This document shows, in pieces, positions 1-8,472 of a stretch of 64,000 nucleotides of DNA. The translations under genes and the position numbers were made by a program. Each line of letters begins with the position of its first letter. Positions within the stretch are counted from its first letter, which is position 1. This DNA is from Mucilaginibacter rivuli. GTDB lineage: Bacteria > Bacteroidota > Bacteroidia > Sphingobacteriales > Sphingobacteriaceae. The notes under the pieces were generated by a model that did no database searches, was not told where the DNA came from, and saw only the letters and a program-made list of their open reading frames with translations. The DNA is taken from contig NZ_JAHXPQ010000002.1 of assembly GCF_019391655.1 (NCBI RefSeq), positions 310,001 through 374,000 of the forward strand, read 5' to 3'.

Positions 1-159
1 ACATCAAAAGTACACTGGCCGCACCATTTGTTAGGCGCATTGTTCTTTTTGCTGGCAATATTTACACAAGGCTCGCCTTTTACAACCAAAACGCATGAGC
101 AATTGCCTGAAGCCGGAATGACATCAACCGATGCGCATGAAGGCCGCCTGATGGTTTAA
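1..159 (+). CDS. C-terminal end of an unknown protein (partial)
   Basis: An open frame runs from the first base to a TAA at 157-159, giving 52 residues without a start, so the gene begins before the window. It holds one hydrophobic stretch (about residues 9-23) followed by a polar tail, so it may be the last membrane helix of a membrane protein. I do not recognise the family. A strong Rho-independent terminator 26 bases after the stop supports a plus-strand gene ending here. The opposite strand also has a Cys-rich open frame over the same bases, but it has no visible start codon. Confidence 0.35.
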   Translation, partial: TSKVHWPHHLLGALFFLLAIFTQGSPFTTKTHEQLPEAGMTSTDAHEGRLMV

Positions 160-185
160 TAAAATTTGAATTGAAAATAGAGAGA

Positions 186-216
186 GTGCAATATCGAAAA
201 GGTATTGCACTTTTTT
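186..216 (+). terminator. Rho-independent terminator
   Basis: A perfect 8-bp stem (GTGCAATA at 186-193, TATTGCAC at 203-210) with a 9-base loop is followed directly by six T. It sits between the plus-strand frame ending at 159 and the minus-strand gene ending at 230, and its T-run places it on the plus strand. Confidence 0.8.
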
Positions 217-229
217 AGTTTATGATAGT

Positions 230-1369
230 TTAGAGCAACAGGCTGTCAACCCTGTGGGCGTGTACAATATCTTCGCACTCCGACCATGCAAAGATGGTAA
301 AACGCCCATCCTGCGAGGCCACCATCGCTATGGCATCGCGCTGATCAAAAACAAACTGCGCGGCCGATAGGTGTCTTGTGCCGCCATCCTGCCCCGGGTG
401 GATAATACGGGGCTCAACACCAATTACAGGTTCGGTTACCATAATGCGTTCAATGCGCTGCCCTTTTGGCGAGCGGGTTATTTTAGCGCCAAAGGCCAGT
501 AATTCATGCCTGTCGTTCATCAGGGTAGCTCCGTCAACCGCGGTTAAACCGGCCAGGTTTTCTACAGATCGGTTTAGTTCTTCCTGCCAGGTGCTCAGGT
601 CATGGCGCGAAACTTCCTGGCTTAGCAGATCAGATAAGCCACAAAACTCGGGCGTAAGCTGATAGGTAATGGGAGATATGATAGATTCGCGCCAGTTATT
701 ATCATCTGATGGTACAATCAATAAGATACCGCCACGCCCATGCGCGCGCATTGCCACAGCTAACTGAACATGTATATTCATAGAGCGGTTCCATGATGAG
801 GGATCGTTAAAACCTAATAATGAGGTAACCATTGCAGGGCAATCGGGTTTTTCATTTGATCGCTCATCAATAACTTTGATCTGGTCGCCCTTTAAAACAG
901 CTACGTTTACAAATTTGCCAAAGCCTGATAAGCGACGGTGCTTTATCACCAGCAGCCCCGGCTCAATCACTTCGCAGATGAAACAAAAGCCGGGTACAAA
1001 GCGGGTGGTGCCCCAAATGTAAAGCTCATCGCCTGTATGCCAAACGCCGAGGTGTATGCCCTGGGTTTCAATAGCAGGGGCAAGTTTTACAATAATATCT
1101 GTAGTGAATTTTAGTCTTTTGCCAAATATGAGCGGTTGTGCCGATTTTTCGGGGGATAAAAAGGCAATAGATATTTTTGGGGAACGGCCTTCCTCCTTTC
1201 GTAAACTTGCCCAAAAGGCCACATCAATAATAGCCTCAATTAAATAAGCTTCGGGCAGGGGCGCAAAATCTTCATCAGTACTAACAATAGCCTGTAGCTG
1301 ATGCGCAAAATGTGCCTCAATAGTTGATGCTACAATGCGGGCAGCCTGGTACGTAGGTTCTGATATCAT
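230..1369 (-). CDS. DAC-domain protein with N-terminal sensor-like region (putative diadenylate cyclase)
   Basis: 379 residues. The C-terminal 120 residues resemble the DisA_N/DAC domain that joins two ATP into c-di-AMP. A DGA motif lies at 279-281 after LTAV, and GGTRHL at 329-334 matches the GTRHR signature. The roughly 250 residues before it have no membrane helix and fit the DACNV-type sensor region known in front of DAC domains in Bacteroidetes. The third residue of the usual RHR motif is Leu here, so activity is not certain. The gene stands alone, convergent with the upstream frame, with no phosphodiesterase or c-di-AMP receptor beside it. Family assignment is fairly sure; catalysis is inferred. 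Confidence 0.8.
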   Translation of the reverse strand: MISEPTYQAARIVASTIEAHFAHQLQAIVSTDEDFAPLPEAYLIEAIIDVAFWASLRKEEGRSPKISIAFLSPEKSAQPLIFGKRLKFTTDIIVKLAPAIETQGIHLGVWHTGDELYIWGTTRFVPGFCFICEVIEPGLLVIKHRRLSGFGKFVNVAVLKGDQIKVIDERSNEKPDCPAMVTSLLGFNDPSSWNRSMNIHVQLAVAMRAHGRGGILLIVPSDDNNWRESIISPITYQLTPEFCGLSDLLSQEVSRHDLSTWQEELNRSVENLAGLTAVDGATLMNDRHELLAFGAKITRSPKGQRIERIMVTEPVIGVEPRIIHPGQDGGTRHLSAAQFVFDQRDAIAMVASQDGRFTIFAWSECEDIVHAHRVDSLLL

Positions 1370-1483
1370 ATTAAAACATTATTATTTACGCGATGAAATA
1401 AATTTAGCTTAAATAATTATCAGAACAATGTGCAACATTAAAATATGGCGAAAATGTGTTATTCGCTGTAGCAGCAATACACC

Positions 1484-1801
1484 TTATTTATGAACGCTGA
1501 AATATTCCAGGCTATCATTAATGTTGTTGTTAAGCGCACCCACACCGTCATAAAATCCTTTAGATCGATCATGCTCTGATTGCCCCTTGGCGGCCAGGCT
1601 GCAATTTTTAACAGTGCTTTCAATATACGCCAGGTGGATGTCATTAAAAGTATGGGTGTCAACGTCCAGCAATTCATTGATCATTTTGCCAAACTCATGC
1701 GAATAGGTATTTAATTTTTTGCCTGCTTCATCATCATAAACTTTTAAAGCGGCTACCTTATGGTGAAGATCCACCAAATGGTCATTCAGTTGATTGTTCA
1801 T
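1484..1801 (-). CDS. Hypothetical small cytoplasmic protein
   Basis: 105 residues, soluble, acidic and mostly helical, with no signal peptide or membrane segment. I do not recognise a family. The reading frame is clean and the base usage is like that of its neighbours. It lies on the same strand as the DAC protein and GldN but is separated from each by about 70-115 bases, so it is probably transcribed alone. An overlapping 72-residue frame at 1459-1677 is a shadow. Confidence 0.6.
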   Translation of the reverse strand: MNNQLNDHLVDLHHKVAALKVYDDEAGKKLNTYSHEFGKMINELLDVDTHTFNDIHLAYIESTVKNCSLAAKGQSEHDRSKGFYDGVGALNNNINDSLEYFSVHK

Positions 1802-1871
1802 GGCTCAATTATTTAATAGGTTTATAATCCTACAAGTAAGTTAGCCCTAATTTTGTTTGAATTATTTATGC

Positions 1872-2888
1872 TTATTTGATAACAGGCGTGCTTTTACCCG
1901 TTGAATCGGTTTTTTTAGCAGTGTATTTAGCGCTGTTTGAGCGCTCGGCTGTTCTGTAATCTACCAGGGCGCCTTCCACTTCAATATCGAATAAACTATA
2001 ACCCCATAAGGAATCTTTATAGGCCATTAGTTTATGCTCTATGCGGTTTTGTTCTTTTTGGATATCAGCCGGCGCTGTAGCATAATCTTTTATGCGGTTG
2101 CCCATCGGGTTTGATTCTTCAAATATTTTTGAACTGAAACGGCGCTGTAAAAAAACATCATCCATACTCATGGCTGTTTTCTTATTTAACGTATCAATTT
2201 CCATAGTAACCAATACTTTTCTGAACTGGCTGAACCTGAACCAGCATAAAGGTTGCGAACCCAGGCTATCGCCGCTGCTGAGGTTTAATTTTAACAGTGG
2301 TGCTATACCTACAATGCGTGTAATTACCCGCGATCGTACTTTATCAAAGTAAACGTCTTCCTTTATACGGAAACCGCTTACTTTATCGGGCGTAAAGTTA
2401 TTTGCCTTTTGTATGCTGCCTGTTTTATTACCGTCCTTATCAAACTGGTCAACCAAAACGGTATCGGCCAATTGCGACATAATTTGCTGGTAGGTTAGCG
2501 GTGTTGAAAAAGAATCGCCGTTAGGGTTGGTGGGGGTGCCCGGTGTAGGGTCGTAAGCTGTAATTACACCGTTTTTTAAGGCTGCCAACGTTGCCTCAAT
2601 AAGCGTTGCACCCGGCTGTATCATTATTTTATTTTGCGGATCGTTCAAATCAATATCGCGCCAGTAGCGATGATAAAATTTAACTTCCTTAATGTTTGAT
2701 GCAGGCAGGGGGAAGGGTCTTGCTTTTGATAAGTTGATGGATTGCTTTAAGGAAATACTTTTAATGGAATCTCGTTTAAAAGCAGCCAATTCAGTTGAGT
2801 CGGGACCATAATAAGCGGTAATTTGGGCTACTACAGCCAAGCAATTTCCAAATACGATGAAAATGATAAGAAATAACAGCTTCTTCAT
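1872..2888 (-). CDS. gldN: Gliding motility/type IX secretion protein GldN
   Basis: 338 residues with an N-terminal signal peptide (cleavage near residue 21, after VVA). The body matches GldN/PorN: a YWRDIDLND block near residue 53, then QPGATLIEATLAALKNG, then a long middle with the ITAYDP and RIVGIAPL segments typical of the family. GldN is a periplasmic part of the type IX secretion ring, working with GldK, GldL and GldM to export proteins across the outer membrane. The usual gldKLM genes are not next to it: the flanks are a hypothetical gene and a small membrane protein. It may be the single copy moved away from its operon or a second paralogue. Confidence 0.88.
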   Translation of the reverse strand: MKKLLFLIIFIVFGNCLAVVAQITAYYGPDSTELAAFKRDSIKSISLKQSINLSKARPFPLPASNIKEVKFYHRYWRDIDLNDPQNKIMIQPGATLIEATLAALKNGVITAYDPTPGTPTNPNGDSFSTPLTYQQIMSQLADTVLVDQFDKDGNKTGSIQKANNFTPDKVSGFRIKEDVYFDKVRSRVITRIVGIAPLLKLNLSSGDSLGSQPLCWFRFSQFRKVLVTMEIDTLNKKTAMSMDDVFLQRRFSSKIFEESNPMGNRIKDYATAPADIQKEQNRIEHKLMAYKDSLWGYSLFDIEVEGALVDYRTAERSNSAKYTAKKTDSTGKSTPVIK

Positions 2889-3066
2889 CTTTCAATCAAT
2901 GCCTTTTTCGAGTTTAATTTAAGTTAGATTAGTAAAAGCAGGCTATTAAAAACCATACTTAAATGATATAACCATATTTTATTTTCTAAAAGTACATATT
3001 TTTTTCCTGAAAAATCAAATTGATATTAATTACTGTACTTGTGTTAATAAATTTACATAAAAAGCC

Positions 3067-3426
3067 TCAAATAATAGGCTTGTTCATAATTTTATAATAG
3101 AAAATGCCACCCAAAGCATATAATGGCACATTAAGGTAATCGGTAGTATATGTTGGGAAGAAATGAGGGATAACAATTTCAAATATCAAAGTGGCATACA
3201 CGAAAATAAAAATAACCTGGCCGGCCGATAAGCGGTATAAGTTAGTTTTAAAAACAAACACCCGCATAACCCACAAGGCTGCTGTTGCTGTTACAGGAAT
3301 AGCAATAATTGCAGTAAAGTAGTTATTTGCATAATAAGGCAAAGGGTAATGTACCTTTCTTAGTACCAGTATGCAAATTCCAACAATACAACCAATAATA
3401 AACCAGGGGTTGATCAGTGTTTTCAA
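3067..3426 (-). CDS. Hypothetical four-helix membrane protein
   Basis: 119 residues with hydrophobic segments at about 7-21, 35-56, 68-87 and 99-113, connected by short loops. No catalytic motif or known family is recognised. The gene is transcribed toward gldN, about 180 bases away, with no obvious terminator between them. A smaller one-helix membrane gene lies 75 bases upstream on the same strand, so the two could share a transcript. Confidence 0.6.
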   Translation of the reverse strand: MKTLINPWFIIGCIVGICILVLRKVHYPLPYYANNYFTAIIAIPVTATAALWVMRVFVFKTNLYRLSAGQVIFIFVYATLIFEIVIPHFFPTYTTDYLNVPLYALGGIFYYKIMNKPII

Positions 3427-3500
3427 AAAAAATATTAAATAAAGTGAGGGCAGCGATTGTCACTAAAAGATAGAAAAATTAATCAGGAAAGGAATAATTT

Positions 3501-3668
3501 TCACACTGCAATAATACCTAATAAAAATAGTATAAATGTTATTATTGCAAAAAAAACAACCTGAGCATAAGTTGTTATTGTTCTAATGTATTGTAATATT
3601 AATTTTACCCGGGCGATAGCATTATTATCTGTCGCTTTAATAAATAAAGGGTCTTTTTGCGCTTCCAT
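3501..3668 (-). CDS. Small single-helix membrane protein, hypothetical
   Basis: A 55-residue frame with a polar N-terminal half and one strong hydrophobic helix at about residues 34-53, ending in a short tail. An AAGGAGG ribosome-binding sequence lies nine bases before the chosen ATG at 3668. Another in-frame ATG at 3677 directly abuts the GGAGG and is a worse fit. A clear Shine-Dalgarno sequence is uncommon in Bacteroidetes genes and is the main support. No family is recognised. Confidence 0.5.
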   Translation of the reverse strand: MEAQKDPLFIKATDNNAIARVKLILQYIRTITTYAQVVFFAIITFILFLLGIIAV

Positions 3669-3846
3669 TCTATTCATCCTCCTTTTTTAATTTGTGTAAT
3701 TACAAGCGGTAATTTATTGCCGCATTTTGCACTACGTCTTTTATCAGCTTCAATAATGCCGTATTATAGCAATTGGAGCCACTTATGTTTAATAAAAGCG
3801 TTCAAATTTTTTAGGTAGCAAAAAATCCATACTTTTAATCACAAGT
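3669..3846. other. Intergenic region between divergent genes
   Basis: AT-rich spacer between the small minus-strand membrane gene and the MFS gene. It presumably holds promoters for both directions. TATGTTTA at 3784-3791 and TACTTTTA at 3830-3837 are TAnnTTTA-like, but neither has a convincing -33 partner. Confidence 0.3.
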
Positions 3847-5181
3847 ATGAGTAACAAAAATAACAAAAAAATAATTAGATCATGGGCCATGTTTGACTGG
3901 GCAAACTCAGCTTATAACCTCGTTATCACTTCTACCATCTTTCCGGCATACTATGTAATTATTACCACTAACGCGGCTACTAAAGATAAGGTTGCCTTTT
4001 TTGGGCATTATTTTATAAATACTGCCTTATCTGATTATGTTTTGGCCGCGGCTTACATGCTCATTGTATTGCTGCTGCCCATACTCACATCGATAGCTGA
4101 TTACCGGGGGAATAAAAAAGCATTTATGATGTTTTTTACCTGGATGGGATCGCTGGCATGTTGCGGCTTATTTTATTTTGATATTAACCACCTCGAGTTT
4201 GGTATCATTTGCTTTGGCCTTGCCGCTATTGGTTATAGCGGCGGCTTTGTATTTTATAACTCGTACCTGCCCGAAATAGCCACCTTAGATAAGCAGGATA
4301 GTGTAAGCGCAAAAGGTTTTACTTTTGGTTATATAGGTAGTGTTATTTTACAATTGATATGCTTTGTATTTGTGCTGTCGCCCAAAACATTTGGCATAAC
4401 CGATGGCAGCTTTCCCGCAAGGTTATCATTTTTATTGGTGGGTATCTGGTGGATAGGCTTTGCTTATATACCCTTTATGGTATTGCCTAAAGGCAGCCCT
4501 AACTCAGTAGCGCACAATCATCATATTATAAAAGGTGGTTTTATTGAGTTGAGAACTGTATTTAACAAGGTTAAAAACATGCCTTTGCTAAAGCGCTATT
4601 TGCCCGCTTTCTTTTTTTATTCAATGGGGGTGCAAACCATTATGCTGGTAGCTACGGGGTTTGGCGCCAAAATTTTGCACCTGCCAACATCGGGCCTGAT
4701 ATCTATTATATTAATTATACAGTTAGTAGCCATAGGTGGTGCTAACCTCATGTCAAAACTATCATCAAAGTATGGCAATATACAGGTACTGGCCGGGGTA
4801 GTTGTAGTTTGGATATTTGCCTGCATAGCGGCTTACTTTATCACCAATGCCACACAGTTTTATTTGCTGGCCGTTGTTGTGGGTTTAATAATGGGGGGTA
4901 TACAATCATTATCGCGTTCTACCTACTCAAAATATCTGCCGCAAGATATCCCCGATACGGCATCATTTTTTAGTTTTTATGATGTTACCGAAAAATTGGC
5001 CATTGTTGCCGGTTTATTGATCTTTGGGTACATCGAAGAGCTTACGGGCAGCATGCGCAACTCTACCCTGGCCTTATGTGGCTTTTTTATTGTAGGATTA
5101 ATTTTGTTACTTTCTTTGCTTAAGGTAGAGAAGAAAGACGGTAATTTTTCTCAATTTAGCGATGTTAACCGTACCGCATGA
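3847..5181 (+). CDS. MFS transporter, UMF1/Atg22-like family
   Basis: 444 residues with about 12 membrane helices. The N-terminal AMFDWANSAYN segment (near residues 14-24) is the hallmark of the UMF1 family, related to the vacuolar amino-acid effluxer Atg22. The substrate of the bacterial proteins is generally unknown. The stop overlaps the start of the next gene (ATGA at 5178-5181), so the two are very likely translated together. This suggests that the transporter serves the same pathway as the LutA-like protein, perhaps a small organic acid, but that is inference. Confidence 0.88.
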   Translation: MSNKNNKKIIRSWAMFDWANSAYNLVITSTIFPAYYVIITTNAATKDKVAFFGHYFINTALSDYVLAAAYMLIVLLLPILTSIADYRGNKKAFMMFFTWMGSLACCGLFYFDINHLEFGIICFGLAAIGYSGGFVFYNSYLPEIATLDKQDSVSAKGFTFGYIGSVILQLICFVFVLSPKTFGITDGSFPARLSFLLVGIWWIGFAYIPFMVLPKGSPNSVAHNHHIIKGGFIELRTVFNKVKNMPLLKRYLPAFFFYSMGVQTIMLVATGFGAKILHLPTSGLISIILIIQLVAIGGANLMSKLSSKYGNIQVLAGVVVVWIFACIAAYFITNATQFYLLAVVVGLIMGGIQSLSRSTYSKYLPQDIPDTASFFSFYDVTEKLAIVAGLLIFGYIEELTGSMRNSTLALCGFFIVGLILLLSLLKVEKKDGNFSQFSDVNRTA

Positions 5182-5906
5182 AAATTGAGTTATTTATACC
5201 TTGTTTTATTGATCAGTTATATCCGCAAACTGCTTTTAATACGGTTAAAGTTTTAGAAAAAGCAGGTTGCGATGTTATATATAATCCCGAGCAAACCTGT
5301 TGCGGGCAACCTGCCTTTAATGCCGGTTTTTGGGATGAGGCTAAGGAAACAGGAAGTAAATTTTTAAATGATTTTTCCGAGAACCGTTATATTGTTTCGC
5401 CGTCGGCATCATGCACCGGTATGGTGAAGAACTATTATAATGACCTGTTTACCAATACGGCAGTGCATAATAAATGCAGGGCCATACAAGGCAATATCCA
5501 CGAGTTATCCGATTTTTTGGTTAACGTTATTAAACGCGACTACTTTGGTGCAGAGCTGGAGGGGCGTGCCGTTTACCACGATAGCTGTGCAGGCTTGCGT
5601 GAGTGCAAAATTAAAGAGGAGCCGAGGCAATTACTGTCCAAAGTGCTTGGGCTCGACCTGGTGGAGCTAAAGCAGGGCGAAACCTGTTGTGGCTTTGGCG
5701 GTACCTTTGCTGTTAAGTTTGATGCCATATCAAGCGCTATGGCGCAGCAAAAGGTAGAGTATGCGCTGGAAGCTGAGGCCGATTACATCATATCCACAGA
5801 TGCATCGTGCCTGTTACACTTGCAGGGCTATATCGATAAAAATAATATCCCTTTAAAGACCATGCACCTTGCCGATGTACTGGCCAGTGGCTGGGGGAAT
5901 ATTTAA
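5178..5906 (+). CDS. LutA/YkgE-like Cys-rich (Fe-S) binding protein, divergent copy
   Basis: 242 residues built of two CCG-type Cys-rich domains: TCCGQP at 40-45 and TCCGFGG at 169-175, as in LutA, GlpC and heterodisulfide reductase subunit B. Such proteins pass electrons during L-lactate or glycolate oxidation together with LutB and LutC. The second Cys-rich half reads DSCAGLREC, whereas the other LutA copy in this window has QSCHGQRGL. The His after the Cys is thus Ala and an extra Cys follows. It overlaps the MFS gene by four bases and is 4 kb from lutB. Its role may have diverged from lactate use. Confidence 0.82.
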   Translation: MKIELFIPCFIDQLYPQTAFNTVKVLEKAGCDVIYNPEQTCCGQPAFNAGFWDEAKETGSKFLNDFSENRYIVSPSASCTGMVKNYYNDLFTNTAVHNKCRAIQGNIHELSDFLVNVIKRDYFGAELEGRAVYHDSCAGLRECKIKEEPRQLLSKVLGLDLVELKQGETCCGFGGTFAVKFDAISSAMAQQKVEYALEAEADYIISTDASCLLHLQGYIDKNNIPLKTMHLADVLASGWGNI

Positions 5907-6130
5907 TGTGCAGATGTGCGAGTGCAGCTGTTCAAATAATACCGGATTTCTAATAAAGCAAGTATTCCCCAAAACTTACAGGTTCAAGCTTCCCGCTCAA
6001 AAAGAGTCTTTCAAAAAACGTAACTATTCAAAACAGGCTATCTATATAATGTAGTCAATTCCGCTGTAAAAACCAAATAGCTTAATCACATCTTCCCTGT
6101 CACCAGCATGTTACGTTAAAAATTGTTAAA

Positions 6131-6138
6131 TAATTTTG
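6131..6138 (+). promoter_or_regulatory. Possible -7 box of the blaI operon
   Basis: TAATTTTG matches the Bacteroidetes TAnnTTTG consensus. Transcription would begin at about 6145, inside the palindrome array, which fits direct repression by the BlaI-type protein. The -33 element is not clear. Confidence 0.45.
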
Positions 6139-6143
6139 ATAAT

Positions 6144-6178
6144 TACGAATTGTTCGTAGTTTTACGAAATAATCGTAA
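6144..6178. promoter_or_regulatory. Probable BlaI-type operator with four alternating half-sites
   Basis: Half-sites TACGAA (6144-6149), TTCGTA (6153-6158), TACGAA (6163-6168) and TCGTAA (6173-6178) alternate in orientation. They make two separate palindromes or one central palindrome. The array ends five bases before the blaI start codon and begins just after a TAnnTTTG box. BlaI/MecI repressors bind short dyads at their own promoters, so autoregulation is likely. Confidence 0.65.
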
Positions 6179-6183
6179 TTGTT

Positions 6184-6540
6184 ATGGAGAAATTATCAAT
6201 ACAGGAGGAAGAGGCCATGCAGGCGGTGTGGCAAACGGGCCAGGGTTTTATTAAAGATTTCCTCGATCAGATCAATGAGCCTAAGCCACCCTACACTACT
6301 TTGGCATCCACTATTAAAAATTTGGAGCGTAAAGGCTTTTTAAAAAGCGAAAAAATAGGGAACACTTATCGCTATATGCCGGCCATAAAGGAGGAGGAAT
6401 ACAAAAAGCAATTTATGAGCGGTTTTGTTAACGATTATTTCCAAAACTCCTACAAAGACTTAGTCGCCTTTTTTGCCAGCGAAAAGAAAATTAGCGCAGC
6501 CGACCTGCAAGAGATCATCAAACTGATTGAAAAACCTTAA
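6184..6540 (+). CDS. BlaI/MecI/CopY family transcriptional repressor
   Basis: 118 residues with an N-terminal winged helix-turn-helix (residues 1-75, including the PPYTTLASTIKNLERKGFL recognition region) and a C-terminal dimerisation helix pair. In beta-lactam-type systems the M56 sensor protease triggers cleavage of this repressor. Here the M56 gene follows 11 bases downstream, as expected. No beta-lactamase is present, so the regulated function is unknown and the pair probably controls its own operon and distant genes. The palindrome array directly upstream is the likely target. Confidence 0.9.
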   Translation: MEKLSIQEEEAMQAVWQTGQGFIKDFLDQINEPKPPYTTLASTIKNLERKGFLKSEKIGNTYRYMPAIKEEEYKKQFMSGFVNDYFQNSYKDLVAFFASEKKISAADLQEIIKLIEKP

Positions 6541-6551
6541 CACTTACCACT

Positions 6552-8453
6552 ATGCCAGCCATGTTTGTTTTTTTACTGAAAGTAAATATCGCACTGTTAC
6601 TGTTTTGTGCGGGATATTACCTTGTACTCAGGCATCTCACGTTTTATACCCTCAACCGTATTTACCTGGTTGCGGCTATGCTGTTTGCTACGGTGTATCC
6701 TAATATCAATCTTGACGATTTTGCCCAACGCCACGAGCAATTGGCCCGCCCGGTGCAAATAGTAGTGTACAGCCTTGAAACACCCGCGCAAAACCTGGTT
6801 AAACCCCTTGCCCGGCCAGATTACTGGTATTGGGCAGAAGTAATATTCTGGATAGGGGTAACGCTATTGGCCTGCCGCTTACTGGTGCAGTTGTTATCAA
6901 TGTATAAAATGTACCGTAACTCAACCCCTGCCAATATTCACGATCATGATGTGCGGGTGGTTAATGATAATATAGGTCCTTTCTCGTTCTGGAAGAGTAT
7001 TTATATTAATCCCGCCAGGCACGATGCTGCCGATATGAAGGCCATTTTACTACATGAGCAGGTACACGTTAGCGAGTGGCATACCATTGATATCCTGTTA
7101 GCCGAACTGAGTACCATATTCTATTGGTTTAACCCTGGCGTTTGGCTAATGAAAAAGGCCGTTCGCGAAAACATCGAGTTTATAACTGATCGTAAAATAT
7201 TGAAGAAAGGCATGGATAGCAAGGCGTATCAATACAGTTTAGTTAATGTGATCCTTACGCCTGCATCGCAAAGTATTGTAAATCATTTCAATTTATCAAC
7301 CATTAAAAAACGAATTATCATGATGAATGCTAAAAGATCTTCGGCACTGAACTTGTCGCGGTACGTGTTGTTAGTGCCGGTTGTTGTTGCGTTGTTACTG
7401 GTGTTTACGGTATCTAAAGCCGAGTTAACCAGCGTAACCAAAAGCAGCGCTAAAATTTTAAAAGCGCTGAAATCAGAAGTGGGCAAAATTACCTTTAATG
7501 AAGCGGGTACCCGCAAAAACATACAACTGTTAAATGCGGTTAGCCACGCCTATATTCAAACGGACACATCGCATCAAAACATATTGACCCTTGCTGATAC
7601 GGCGAAGAAAACTTTAACCGAATTACCCATATACATTAATGGTGTAAAGTCTGGCCAGAAAGGCTTGGCTGATGTTAACCCCGAGGATATATTGAAAATG
7701 ATAGTTTACAGAGATCCTAAAATAAAAAACGATGATCCCGAAAAAAGTGGCTATATATCTGTTATTACCAAAGGTAACGAGGACTCGGAACCGGTAAAAG
7801 CATTTAACGAAAAAATGCACAAGCAATATGGTGTTACCATAATGAACAGCATTACCAATTTTGTGTGGAATGATGGTAAACCAACAGGAATAACAAATAT
7901 TAAACTTAATGGTGTTAAAGTGGATAACATGATTGCCGTAAAATCTCTTACAGGACTGAATATAGCTAAGGTGAATGGTGTAGTAATTACAGGGGATAAA
8001 TTAAGCAGGTTTAAGGTAAATGGCGATACAGTTTACAATAAACTTGATGAAGTGGTGGTAGTTGGGCACGGCAAAAATGATACGCTGAGAGGGATAGCTA
8101 AAATGAAACTGACCGGCGTAGCAATAGATATGCATGGTGTAAAAAGCAAAGACTCATTGTTGCGTGCCATGACGGGTTACAAAGTGAGTGCTGATGGCAC
8201 GGTGACGAATGTAAATTATGGTTCAAAAGTTATAAGTGTAAAAACAGTTCCGGGTTACAGGTTAGCAAGTACTCCGATCAGCTTTACTGATAAACTCGTG
8301 ATTATTGACGGGAGGGAAGCATCGCAAAAGGATCTGAAGAAGCTATCGGCTGATAAAATTCAAACGGTAAATAACCTGGGGCCTGCCGAAGCCGAAAAGA
8401 AATACGGCGATAAAGCTAAAAGCGGCGCAATACTGATCACCACTAAAAACTAA
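6552..8453 (+). CDS. M56 family sensor metallopeptidase (BlaR1-like) with plug-like C-terminus
   Basis: 633 residues. Membrane helices lie at about 5-22, 35-50 and 93-115, followed by the M56 zinc protease with HEQVH at 168-172 and a downstream ENIEFITD (206-213) that probably gives the third ligand. Another helix lies near 268-287. The long periplasmic C-terminal part has no penicillin-binding domain. It carries repeats resembling the TonB-receptor plug fold (VVVGHGKND, and a final KYGDKAKSGAILITTKN). Such tails are common in Bacteroidetes M56 proteins. It is co-transcribed with the repressor upstream, which it would inactivate on a signal sensed by the tail. Confidence 0.88.
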   Translation: MPAMFVFLLKVNIALLLFCAGYYLVLRHLTFYTLNRIYLVAAMLFATVYPNINLDDFAQRHEQLARPVQIVVYSLETPAQNLVKPLARPDYWYWAEVIFWIGVTLLACRLLVQLLSMYKMYRNSTPANIHDHDVRVVNDNIGPFSFWKSIYINPARHDAADMKAILLHEQVHVSEWHTIDILLAELSTIFYWFNPGVWLMKKAVRENIEFITDRKILKKGMDSKAYQYSLVNVILTPASQSIVNHFNLSTIKKRIIMMNAKRSSALNLSRYVLLVPVVVALLLVFTVSKAELTSVTKSSAKILKALKSEVGKITFNEAGTRKNIQLLNAVSHAYIQTDTSHQNILTLADTAKKTLTELPIYINGVKSGQKGLADVNPEDILKMIVYRDPKIKNDDPEKSGYISVITKGNEDSEPVKAFNEKMHKQYGVTIMNSITNFVWNDGKPTGITNIKLNGVKVDNMIAVKSLTGLNIAKVNGVVITGDKLSRFKVNGDTVYNKLDEVVVVGHGKNDTLRGIAKMKLTGVAIDMHGVKSKDSLLRAMTGYKVSADGTVTNVNYGSKVISVKTVPGYRLASTPISFTDKLVIIDGREASQKDLKKLSADKIQTVNNLGPAEAEKKYGDKAKSGAILITTKN

Positions 8454-8472
8454 ACCAATAAGCGGCATAATT

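Noticed and set aside
1..157. Cys-rich minus-strand open frame at the left edge
   Set aside because: No start codon before the in-frame stop, and the terminator nearby favours a plus-strand gene.
5869..6054. 61-residue frame after the LutA-like gene
   Set aside because: Overlaps the real gene end and has no recognisable composition or start signal.
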